From: an uncultured Myxococcales bacterium
GTDB lineage: Bacteria > Myxococcota_A > UBA9042
NCBI GenBank assembly: GCA_903842345.1
Contig: CAIMLR010000045.1
Coordinates: 1 to 64,000 of the forward strand
DNA: 64,000 nt
Direction of reading: 5' to 3'
Under the pieces are notes generated by a model. The model saw nothing but the letters and a program-made list of their open reading frames with translations, made no database searches and was not told the origin of the DNA. Each line of letters opens with the position of its first letter. The stretch's first letter is position 1. The position numbers and the translations under genes are program-made. This document shows positions 47,032 through 54,913 of this stretch, in pieces.

Positions 47032-47775
47032 CTAATCGGGCCGTCGGGTCGCCTGGACGGCGAAGGTCGGATACCCGTGGAAATGGCAGCGACGCTCACG
47101 CAGCGTCGGCGGCAACTGCGCGCCCGGATCCGCCAGGCGCTCGATCTCAAAATGCGGATCTTCCGCCATGACGCCCTGCGCCCAATCGGCGTAGCCCGGA
47201 ACGTCCGTCTTCAACAGCAACCGTCCGCCCGGCCGCAGCCAGACCGCCGCCTCGGCGACAAAGTCCGCAGTCAGCAGGCGTTTCTTGATGTGCCGCGGCT
47301 TCCACCAGGGGTCGGGAAAGAACACGAGCAGTTGGTCCAGCGTGCCGGGGGTCAGCACTTCGCGCAGCATCTCGCGGGCATCCACGAGGCAGAACGTCGC
47401 GTTCTGGATGCCATGCTTCACCGCGAGCGCATCGGCTTCCTGGCAGTACTTCTTGCGGACTTCAAAGCCCACGTAGCGGACGCCCGGGTTGGCGAGGCAG
47501 AACGCTGCGGCGAATTCGCCCATCTGAAAGCCGATCTCGATGACCAGCGGCCGCGGATCGGCCGGATCGACGATCGCCTTGAGCTTCTGCTGGTCCGCTT
47601 CGCGGAAGATCGGGTCGAGAATGAAGCTGCCGCCAAGCTCTGACGGCGTGCCGTGCAGACGGCGCATTTCCAGCGATCCGCCAATCAGCGCCTTGGCTTT
47701 GCGGCGCGATAGCTCAGCGTCGCCATCAGCCGGCGAGGGAGGGGAGTCACTGACATGGAACTTGCGCAACGCCAT
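47032..47775 (-). CDS. trmB: TrmB, tRNA (guanine-N7-)-methyltransferase
   Basis: This 247-residue protein carries the SAM-binding EIGFQMGEFAAAF, the NATFCLVDAREML segment and the family hallmark FFPDPWWKPRHIKKRL. It makes m7G46 in the variable loop of tRNA. I start at the ATG at 47775, but no good ribosome site precedes it; in-frame ATGs at 47790 and 47805 would add 5 or 10 residues. It is divergent from an anchored protein of unknown function with a gap of about 60 bases. Confidence 0.93.
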   Translation of the reverse strand: MALRKFHVSDSPPSPADGDAELSRRKAKALIGGSLEMRRLHGTPSELGGSFILDPIFREADQQKLKAIVDPADPRPLVIEIGFQMGEFAAAFCLANPGVRYVGFEVRKKYCQEADALAVKHGIQNATFCLVDAREMLREVLTPGTLDQLLVFFPDPWWKPRHIKKRLLTADFVAEAAVWLRPGGRLLLKTDVPGYADWAQGVMAEDPHFEIERLADPGAQLPPTLRERRCHFHGYPTFAVQATRRPD

Positions 47776-47836
47776 CGCGGCGCGGAGCATAGCGCAGTGC
47801 GTCATGCGCGGCAAACCTGCGCGACCGAGAAGCAAA

Positions 47837-49216
47837 ATGGTGGAAGACAAGAAGAGTCCGGGAACGGGTCGCGGCAAACCGACGCTTGTGGCAGTGATTC
47901 TGGCTACGGCGTTCGTGGGTTCAGCGACGATGATGCTGTGGAGCGGCTGGCAGTTGTACCGCGGCGAGACCATGCCGCCGGCGCTGACGGGGACGGGGAC
48001 GGCGTGCGCTTGGGTGCTGCTTGTCGACGAGCCGGCGCGCGCTGCGGAGGCGTGGAGCGTGCTGCAGACGCGCGATTTGCCGCCGGAGACGACCGCGACG
48101 CTGGCGGCGCTGACGCCGCTGTGGCAGGCAAGCGCGAAGGCGGGCGTCGATCGCACGCAGGCGTGGACGCTCTGTGGACTGCCGGGCGGCGCTGTCCTGA
48201 CGATGCCGGCGGGGCCGCGGCAGGCTGAAGCGGCACAGGTGCTGGTCGCGCAGTTGGCTGTGGCGGCGGGCGAATCGGTCGCAGCCCTGCCCTGGCGGCA
48301 CGGCGCGGGCGCGTGGCAGCACCAAACGAACGTGGACCTTTGGCAGAGCGACGCCTCGCCGCAAAATGCTGCCGCCATTGAGAAAAGCGGGACAATCGTG
48401 CGCGTCGCGTGGAGCCAGGCAGGCACCGATCCGCTGGACCTGCTGAAGCGCGCCACGCCGTCGGCCGGGACGACTGCCAAACCGGGTTCGACCAGTCTCG
48501 CGACGGATCAGGCGTTTCGCGCGGCGAGCGAGCGCGTTGGCGCGGGCCAGGTCCACCTGTTTCTGCCGGCTGCAACCGCGCGGCAGTGGCTTGGCACGCT
48601 GACGTCGATGAAATGGTGGCAGAACGGCATCGACCAGGCGCAATGGCTCGGCGTGATGCTGCGCCTCGACGACGATCGCCTGCGCGTCCACGGTCACATC
48701 GGCGGCGACGAAAGCGGTGGCGCGTGGCTCAAGGAAGCCTTTGACGTGCAAACGCTTGACGACGCTGCTGGCTGGATCGCAGGCGACGCGCGGGCAGCCG
48801 CGATCGTGCGCTTGCCGGCCAAGACGCGGCAGCAGCTGTCCCCGTGGTACGGCCCACCGTCGCAGCTTTTTGCCGCGCTGCTGACAACGCCGGTCGCGGA
48901 TTTGCCCGACAACGAGCTGATTTGGCAGCAGTTTGCCGACGGAAAGGAGGTCGCGATGTGGCGCGGCACGACAAAGGGCCCTTCTGGCTGGCAGCGCGCG
49001 CAGGCGAGCGGCTGGACGCTCGTCGGTTCGGACGTCGCGGCGATCGCGCGCGTGAAGGCGGTGCTCGCCGGTCAGGCGCCGACGGTGGCCGACCAAGCCG
49101 ATCGCGATCGCCGGCGCTTGCTGACGCACACGCAAGGCTGGTTCCGCGGTCCGCTGCAAGTGGATTGGGTCTGGACCGACACGGGGCTGGCCGCAGAGGC
49201 GGCGTGGCTGCGTTAG
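47837..49216 (+). CDS. Membrane-anchored protein of unknown function
   Basis: This 459-residue protein has one N-terminal transmembrane helix (residues about 16-36, VAVILATAFVGSATMMLW) and a large Trp- and Ala-rich domain outside the cytoplasm with no Cys pattern or catalytic motif I can name. Repeating strands such as GVMLRLDDDRLRVHGH suggest a beta-rich fold. The ribosome site is weak. The 166 bases between it and purB contain no other gene that I can support. Confidence 0.7.
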   Translation: MVEDKKSPGTGRGKPTLVAVILATAFVGSATMMLWSGWQLYRGETMPPALTGTGTACAWVLLVDEPARAAEAWSVLQTRDLPPETTATLAALTPLWQASAKAGVDRTQAWTLCGLPGGAVLTMPAGPRQAEAAQVLVAQLAVAAGESVAALPWRHGAGAWQHQTNVDLWQSDASPQNAAAIEKSGTIVRVAWSQAGTDPLDLLKRATPSAGTTAKPGSTSLATDQAFRAASERVGAGQVHLFLPAATARQWLGTLTSMKWWQNGIDQAQWLGVMLRLDDDRLRVHGHIGGDESGGAWLKEAFDVQTLDDAAGWIAGDARAAAIVRLPAKTRQQLSPWYGPPSQLFAALLTTPVADLPDNELIWQQFADGKEVAMWRGTTKGPSGWQRAQASGWTLVGSDVAAIARVKAVLAGQAPTVADQADRDRRRLLTHTQGWFRGPLQVDWVWTDTGLAAEAAWLR

Positions 49217-49382
49217 GTGGCGGCGACGGCCCGCGCTGCCCGGCTTGTGGCGACGGACCCAGACCAGGCTTTTGCGCGATGCGGCGCAACGTTGCCGTGA
49301 CATCGCATTGCACTGGTTGATCTGCCGGCCAGCGTTGGCGGACACTCCCAGCCGCCACCCCAAGCGCCTTTGGAGCCCCACC

Positions 49383-50705
49383 GTGATTCCCCGCTATAGC
49401 CGCCCCGAGATGACCGCCCTGTGGACCGACGACGCCCGCCTCCTGCGTTGGCTGCAAGTGGAGTGCGCGCACCTCCGCGCTCTGGAGCAGCTCGGCCACG
49501 CGCCCGTGGGCACGGCCGACACGGTGGAGCGGACTGCGGTCCTCAACGCCGATCGCGCCAATGAGATCGAGGCCGTCGTGAAGCACGACGTGATCGCGTT
49601 CCTGACGATGGTGGAAGAATCGGTCGGCGAGCCGGCGCGGCTCCTGCACCGCGGGCTGACCTCCTCGGACGTGCTGGATACCTCGCTGGCGATGTTGCTG
49701 CGCGATGCCGGCCGCATCCTGCAGGTCGATCTGCGCAAGGTCATCGGCGCGCTGGCTGAACGCGCCCGCGAGCACCGCCACACGTTCACGATCGGCCGCA
49801 GTCACGGCATGCACGCCGAGCCGACGACGTTTGGCCTCGTGCTGGCCGGCCATCTCGCGGAGTTCGTGCGCTGCTGGCACCGGCTGGCGACGGCGATCGA
49901 GGAAATTTCCTACGGCTCGCTGTCCGGCGCCGTCGGCACGTATGCCCAGACGCCGCCTGAAGCCGAGTCTATTGCGCTGGCGACCCTTGGCCTGCGCGCT
50001 GAGACCGTGCCGACGCAAGTGATTCCGCGCGACCGCCATGCCGTCTATTTCATCGCGCTGGCCGGCATCGCGAGCGCCATTGAGCGCTTGGCCGTCAACG
50101 TGCGGCACTTGCAGCGTTCGGAGGTGGGCGAGGTCCACGAAGCGTTCACGGCGGGCCAACGCGGTAGTTCGGCGATGCCGCACAAGAAGAATCCGATCCT
50201 GTCCGAGAACCTCTGCGGTCTGGCGCGCGTCGTGCGTGGCTACGCGGACATGGCGCGCGACAACGTGCCGCTCTGGCACGAACGCGACATTTCCCATTCG
50301 TCCGTCGAGCGCTACATCGGCCCGGACGCGACCGTCACGCTAGATTTCATGCTGCAGCGCACGGCGAGCCTCGTCTCCGGGCTCGGCGTCCACTCCGACA
50401 AGATGGCGCAGACGCTGGATCAGGCCGCGGGCGCGTTCTTCTCCGGCAATGTGCTGCTGGCCCTCGTTGACGCGGGCGTGCTGCGGCAGACGGCGTACGG
50501 CATCGTGCAGCGCTCGGCGCTCGCGGCGGTGACGTCCGGCGGCGCTTCTGAAATGAAGGCGCTGCTGCTCGACGATCAGGAGATTCGCGCTTTTCTGGAT
50601 GAGGCGGCGCTGGATCGCTGCTTCGATCTCCGCCACCATTTGCGCCACGCCGATTTGATCCTGGATCGCGCGCTGGCAGAAGCCGCTGTTGTTGCCAACC
50701 CCTAA
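49383..50705 (+). CDS. purB: Adenylosuccinate lyase
   Basis: This 440-residue protein has the fumarase/aspartase superfamily signature GSSAMPHKKNPI, plus TSSDVLDTSL, GRSHGMHAEPTTFG and the catalytic His in ERDISHSSVER. It cleaves SAICAR and adenylosuccinate in purine synthesis. The GTG start has TGGAG seven bases upstream. purC follows after 10 bases, which fits a small purine operon. Confidence 0.95.
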   Translation: MIPRYSRPEMTALWTDDARLLRWLQVECAHLRALEQLGHAPVGTADTVERTAVLNADRANEIEAVVKHDVIAFLTMVEESVGEPARLLHRGLTSSDVLDTSLAMLLRDAGRILQVDLRKVIGALAERAREHRHTFTIGRSHGMHAEPTTFGLVLAGHLAEFVRCWHRLATAIEEISYGSLSGAVGTYAQTPPEAESIALATLGLRAETVPTQVIPRDRHAVYFIALAGIASAIERLAVNVRHLQRSEVGEVHEAFTAGQRGSSAMPHKKNPILSENLCGLARVVRGYADMARDNVPLWHERDISHSSVERYIGPDATVTLDFMLQRTASLVSGLGVHSDKMAQTLDQAAGAFFSGNVLLALVDAGVLRQTAYGIVQRSALAAVTSGGASEMKALLLDDQEIRAFLDEAALDRCFDLRHHLRHADLILDRALAEAAVVANP

Positions 50706-50715
50706 GAGGTGCCCC

Positions 50716-51435
50716 GTGTCGCTGCAAGTTCTCGATTCGTTTTACGAAGGCAAGGCCAAGACGCTGTTCAACACCAGCGATCCGACGCTCATCGTGCAGT
50801 ACTTCAAGGACGACGCCACGGCGTTCAACCGCCAGAAGTTCGGCCAGATCGCCGGCAAAGGCGTTGTCAACCTCGCGATCACCAAGGCGCTTTACAAGTT
50901 GCTGGAGTCCAAGGGCGTCAAGACGCACCTCGTCGACACGCTGGACGAACGCCGCATGGTCAGCCGCCGCGTGGAGATCGTGCCGCTGGAAGTCGTGGTG
51001 CGCAATCGCGTCGCCGGCACGTTCGCCAAGCGGTACGCCGTCCCGGAAGGGACCGTCCTGCCCGCGCCGATCGTCGAATTCTTCCTCAAGAAGGATGAGC
51101 TGGGCGATCCGCTGATCACCGCGGAAGCGGCGATTGCGATCGGTTTGGCGACGCCGCAGGAAACCCAGGATCTCGACCGCCTCGCGCGGCAGGTCAACGA
51201 GATCCTGAAGGCGTTCTTTTTGGCGCTGAACATCGAGCTCATCGACTTCAAGTTGGAGTTTGGCAAGCTGCCCGACGGCACGCTGCTGCTCGCGGACGAG
51301 ATTTCGCCCGACTCCTGCCGCTTCTGGGAAGTGGGCACGGGCAAGAAGCTGGACAAGGATCGCTTCCGCCAGGATCTCGGCGGGATCGAAGATGCCTATG
51401 CAGAGATGCTGCGCCGCGTGCAGTCCGCCACCTGA
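50716..51435 (+). CDS. purC: SAICAR synthase (phosphoribosylaminoimidazole-succinocarboxamide synthase)
   Basis: This 239-residue protein is of normal length for the short bacterial type. It carries YEGKAKTLF, FKDDATAFN, VRNRVAGTFAKR, LKKDELGDPLI and ADEISPDSCRFW, the ATP- and substrate-binding signatures. It joins aspartate to CAIR. The GTG start has AGAGGT upstream. It is the second gene after purB, which uses its product, and it converges on the hybrid kinase gene with a 15-base gap. Confidence 0.96.
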   Translation: MSLQVLDSFYEGKAKTLFNTSDPTLIVQYFKDDATAFNRQKFGQIAGKGVVNLAITKALYKLLESKGVKTHLVDTLDERRMVSRRVEIVPLEVVVRNRVAGTFAKRYAVPEGTVLPAPIVEFFLKKDELGDPLITAEAAIAIGLATPQETQDLDRLARQVNEILKAFFLALNIELIDFKLEFGKLPDGTLLLADEISPDSCRFWEVGTGKKLDKDRFRQDLGGIEDAYAEMLRRVQSAT

Positions 51436-51450
51436 GGCCAGGCCCGCGGG

Positions 51451-54400
51451 TCAGTGCAGCGCGATTCCGTGGGAACGCGCCGCTTCCTCCAGAAACGCGA
51501 GCGCGTCGGCAAAATCGCAGTTGCCGACCGCCTCGGAAATCCGGGGAAAATCGCCGCCCAGCGCTGCCTGCAGCATGCCTTCGTTGGCATCGAGCAGCGC
51601 GCGGCTGGCAAAATCGTCGTTGTTGAGCCGCAGCGCGAGTTGCACACAGACGTCGCGCGCGGCGGTCGGATCGAGGGGCACCGGCGGCGCGGCGATCTTG
51701 GGCGGCAGTTGTTTGGCGATCGCCGCGAGCAGCGGCGGGAGCGCATCAGCCAGCGCCGTCTGAAGCGCCGCCATTTCAGTCGAGGGTTGGCGAGTGCGAA
51801 TCGCGCGCTCCAGTTGCTCGGCCGTGGCGCGCAGCCGGGTCGCGCCAATCGTCGCGGCAACGCCCTTGAGCGTGTGCACTTCCCGCTCCGCCAACGTCCA
51901 ATCGCCCGCGGCTACCGCTGCTGCAATGCGCGGCGGCACGTCGCCCTGCTTGGCCGCGAACTTCGCCAGCACGCTCAAGTAGAGCGCATCGCGTCCGGCC
52001 ATCTGCCGCAGCCCCAGCGCGACGTCGAGCCCCGCGATGCCGTCCAGGACATGCGCGGACGGGGAAGGCGGCCGACTCACCGGGCCAACGGGCGGCGGCA
52101 GCGCGCTCCCCTGCCGCGCGGGAATCCACTCCAGAAGCTTGGACAGCAGGATCTGCGGCGTGATCGGCTTGGCAATGTGGTCGTTCATCCCGGCGTCCAT
52201 GCAGCGGACGCGATCGCCCGCCATCGCGTTCGCCGTCATCGCCACGATGGGCAGCTCGCGCAGCCCCTCCAGCTTGCGAATCTCCGCGGTGGCGGTCAGC
52301 CCGTCCATCACCGGCATCTGCATGTCCATCAAAACGAGGTCGTAGCTTCGCTCCTGGACTTTGCGCAGCGCGACGGCGCCATCCTCAGCCAGATCGACCT
52401 CGACGCCCGCCGTCTGCAGGAACTCGCGCGCGACCTCCTGATTGAGCTCGTTGTCCTCCGCGAGCAACACGCGCGCGCCGACCAGCGACGACACGTCGGG
52501 CAACAGCTCGTCGGCATCAAAGCGCGCCGTGTGCCGCGTGGCCGCATTCACGCCGAGCGCGCGCATGATCGCGTCAAAGAGCTGCGACGGGCTCACCGGC
52601 TTGACGAGCACTTCCGCGATGCGCACCTGCCCCGGGCTCTGAGCCTGCGGGTCCTGTCCGTACGCCGCCAGCATCACGAGCGGCGGCTGGACGCGCAGCC
52701 CAAGGCGGCCAATCGCCTCCGCCGTCTGTTGACCGTCCAGCACCGGCATCTGCCAGTCCAGGAAGACGAGTTCAATGGGCTCGCCCGCCTGCTCCGCCCG
52801 CGTCAACTCCGCCAGCGCTTGTGCGCCCGACGCCGCAGTCTTCACCGCGAACGTCATTCCCCGCAGCATGTCCCCGATGACCTCGCGGGCGAGCTCATTG
52901 TTGTCCACGAGCAAGACTCGCCGCCCGCGCAGATCCGCCCGCGGCAAGAAGCGTTTGGACGAATCCTTGCCCGCGGCCAGGCTGACCGTGAACCAGAAAG
53001 TTGAGCCAACGCCCGGCTCGCTCTCCACGCCCACCTCGCCGTCCATCAGCACCGCAAGCCGCTTGGAGATCGCCAGCCCCAAGCCGGTGCCGCCGTACTT
53101 GCGGGTGATCGACGTGTCAGCCTGCTGGAAGCTGTTGAACAGCTGATCCCGCTTGTCCTCGGCGATGCCAATGCCCGTGTCCCGCACCAGGAACCGCAGC
53201 CGCAGGGCCCGCCCTTGCTGGGAGACGACCTCCGCGCTGATCGCCACCTCGCCGTGCTCCGTGAACTTGACGGCGTTGTTGGCGTAATTGGTCAGGATCT
53301 GGCCGACGCGCAGCGGATCGCCGACCAGGTTGTTCGGCACGTTGGGCGCGACCTTGACGACCAACTCCAACCCCTTGCTCGCGGTCTTTTCCGCAACCAG
53401 CGCGGCGACGTTGTTGAGCAGTCGCTCCAGCTCAAAGTCGACGTGTTCCACGACCAGTTGGCCCGCGTCGATCTTGGAGAAATCGAGGATGTCATTCAGG
53501 ACGCCCATCAACATCTGGCTGGACGCCTGCACTTTGCGGAGGTACTCGCGTTGGTGGAGCGTCAATTCCGTCCGCAGCAGCAGGTGCGTCAGGCCAATGA
53601 CGGCGTTCATCGGCGTGCGGATCTCATGACTCATGTTGGCCAGGAAGTCCGCCTTGGTGCGCGCCGCGTCTTCAGCCAGCGTCCGGGCGCGCGCCATCTC
53701 CATCGTGGTCACGCGTTCTGCGCTGATGTCCTCAATGGTCCCGGCCATGCCCTTGCTGGGATCGTGCGCGTCGATGGCCTGGGCCCCGAGCCTTGCCCAC
53801 ACGCGGCCCCCGTCCTTGCGGACAACATCGCGTTCCTCGCGGTAGAATCCTTGGCGGGCAAAGTCCGCCGCGATCCGCGCGCCAACCTCCGCGAACGCCT
53901 CCGCGCCGCCATAAAGCACCGCTGTCGACTTGCCCAGCAGCTCACCCGGCTCATAACCGAGCGTGCGTTCCAGCGTGCGGTTGCAGCGGAGAATCGTCCG
54001 GTTGCGGGTCAGCACAATGCCCACCGTCGCAGCGTCAAAAACCGCCTGCTGCTCTTCACTCGCGCTCCGCAAGGACTCGGTCGTCGCCGCCAGCTCAGCC
54101 GTACGCGCCGCCACCCGCCGCTCCAGCTCGTCCCGGTACTCAGCCAACTCCCGCTCGGCGCGTTTCTGGGCGGAAATATCGCTCCAGACCACGTGCAAAC
54201 TCTGGTGGTCGCCGGCGCGGATCGCCGTCAGCAGCACGAGCGCCATAAAATGCTCGCCGTCCGCTCGAATATGCTCCCACTCAAATTGGTTGGAACCGTG
54301 CGCGAGCGCGCGTTGGATCACCTCTTCCGCTTTCTCAGCGGAGAGCCGACCGTCGGGCTGCACGCGCGGCGAGATGTCCATCGGCGTCAAGCCAACGAGA

Positions 54401-54666
54401 TCCTCCACGCGCTCATAGCGCAGCATCGCCAACGCGGCCTTGTTGGCGGCGACAAAACGCCCCTTCTCAATCAGGGTAAGCGCCTGTTGCGTCTCCTCGA
54501 ACAGCGTGCGGAAGCGTTCTTCGTCCAGCGCCACGGTCGCGCGCCTTCCGACGATGCGCCGAGCCTGGAACCGGATCAGCGCGACAAACAACGCGCCAAC
54601 GAGGCCGAGCACCACGCCCGCCAACAGCATGTCCAAGCGCAATTCGCCGCCGTATGGCCCACCCAC
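51451..54666 (-). CDS. Hybrid sensor histidine kinase: TM, two PAS, HisKA, HATPase, two REC, Hpt
   Basis: This 1071-residue protein has a single transmembrane helix at about 10-30 and two PAS domains (about 45-170 and 205-320). The dimerisation/phosphoacceptor domain has His 347 in MSHEIRTPMN. The ATPase domain carries GDPLRVGQIL, DTGIGI and GTGLGLAISKRL. Two receiver domains follow (VLLVDNNEL at about 590, VLLAEDNELNQEV at about 735, phospho-Asp in LMDMQMPVMDG). The C-terminal Hpt domain has His 931 in HTLKGVAATIG. A full His-Asp-His relay is thus present in one chain. The GTG start has GGAGG six bases upstream. No response regulator with an output domain is nearby. It is divergent from a second hybrid kinase that lacks Hpt. 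Confidence 0.93.
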   Translation of the reverse strand: MGGPYGGELRLDMLLAGVVLGLVGALFVALIRFQARRIVGRRATVALDEERFRTLFEETQQALTLIEKGRFVAANKAALAMLRYERVEDLVGLTPMDISPRVQPDGRLSAEKAEEVIQRALAHGSNQFEWEHIRADGEHFMALVLLTAIRAGDHQSLHVVWSDISAQKRAERELAEYRDELERRVAARTAELAATTESLRSASEEQQAVFDAATVGIVLTRNRTILRCNRTLERTLGYEPGELLGKSTAVLYGGAEAFAEVGARIAADFARQGFYREERDVVRKDGGRVWARLGAQAIDAHDPSKGMAGTIEDISAERVTTMEMARARTLAEDAARTKADFLANMSHEIRTPMNAVIGLTHLLLRTELTLHQREYLRKVQASSQMLMGVLNDILDFSKIDAGQLVVEHVDFELERLLNNVAALVAEKTASKGLELVVKVAPNVPNNLVGDPLRVGQILTNYANNAVKFTEHGEVAISAEVVSQQGRALRLRFLVRDTGIGIAEDKRDQLFNSFQQADTSITRKYGGTGLGLAISKRLAVLMDGEVGVESEPGVGSTFWFTVSLAAGKDSSKRFLPRADLRGRRVLLVDNNELAREVIGDMLRGMTFAVKTAASGAQALAELTRAEQAGEPIELVFLDWQMPVLDGQQTAEAIGRLGLRVQPPLVMLAAYGQDPQAQSPGQVRIAEVLVKPVSPSQLFDAIMRALGVNAATRHTARFDADELLPDVSSLVGARVLLAEDNELNQEVAREFLQTAGVEVDLAEDGAVALRKVQERSYDLVLMDMQMPVMDGLTATAEIRKLEGLRELPIVAMTANAMAGDRVRCMDAGMNDHIAKPITPQILLSKLLEWIPARQGSALPPPVGPVSRPPSPSAHVLDGIAGLDVALGLRQMAGRDALYLSVLAKFAAKQGDVPPRIAAAVAAGDWTLAEREVHTLKGVAATIGATRLRATAEQLERAIRTRQPSTEMAALQTALADALPPLLAAIAKQLPPKIAAPPVPLDPTAARDVCVQLALRLNNDDFASRALLDANEGMLQAALGGDFPRISEAVGNCDFADALAFLEEAARSHGIALH

Positions 54667-54913
54667 CTCAGACCTCCGTTCAGCCCAAGTCCTCCAGTTC
54701 TCTCGCGTCCATTGAGTGTGCGCGTTGTACTTCGGCAGTCAAGCGGGAACCTTGGCCGGCCCCGGCTCCAGGCGTGACCGGGAAACTTCACGCTGACGCG
54801 CACTTGCACGCCATCGTCCAAGCCGTGGCGAGACCGGACTCCTTGACTGCGCCGCCTGAAGCGGCAGACTTGCTATCCGCCTGCCAGCTTGGGCTGCGGA
54901 GTGTGGAGGCACA

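Noticed and set aside
49217-49382. Possible small gene between the anchored protein and purB
   Set aside because: The upstream extension of the purB frame lacks conservation, and the GTG at 49383 has a ribosome site and the expected start of the family.
54667-54913. Possible small RNA or promoter pair between the divergent kinases
   Set aside because: Only the two ribosome sites and a small GCCGC/GCGGC hairpin are visible; no promoter match was good enough to list.
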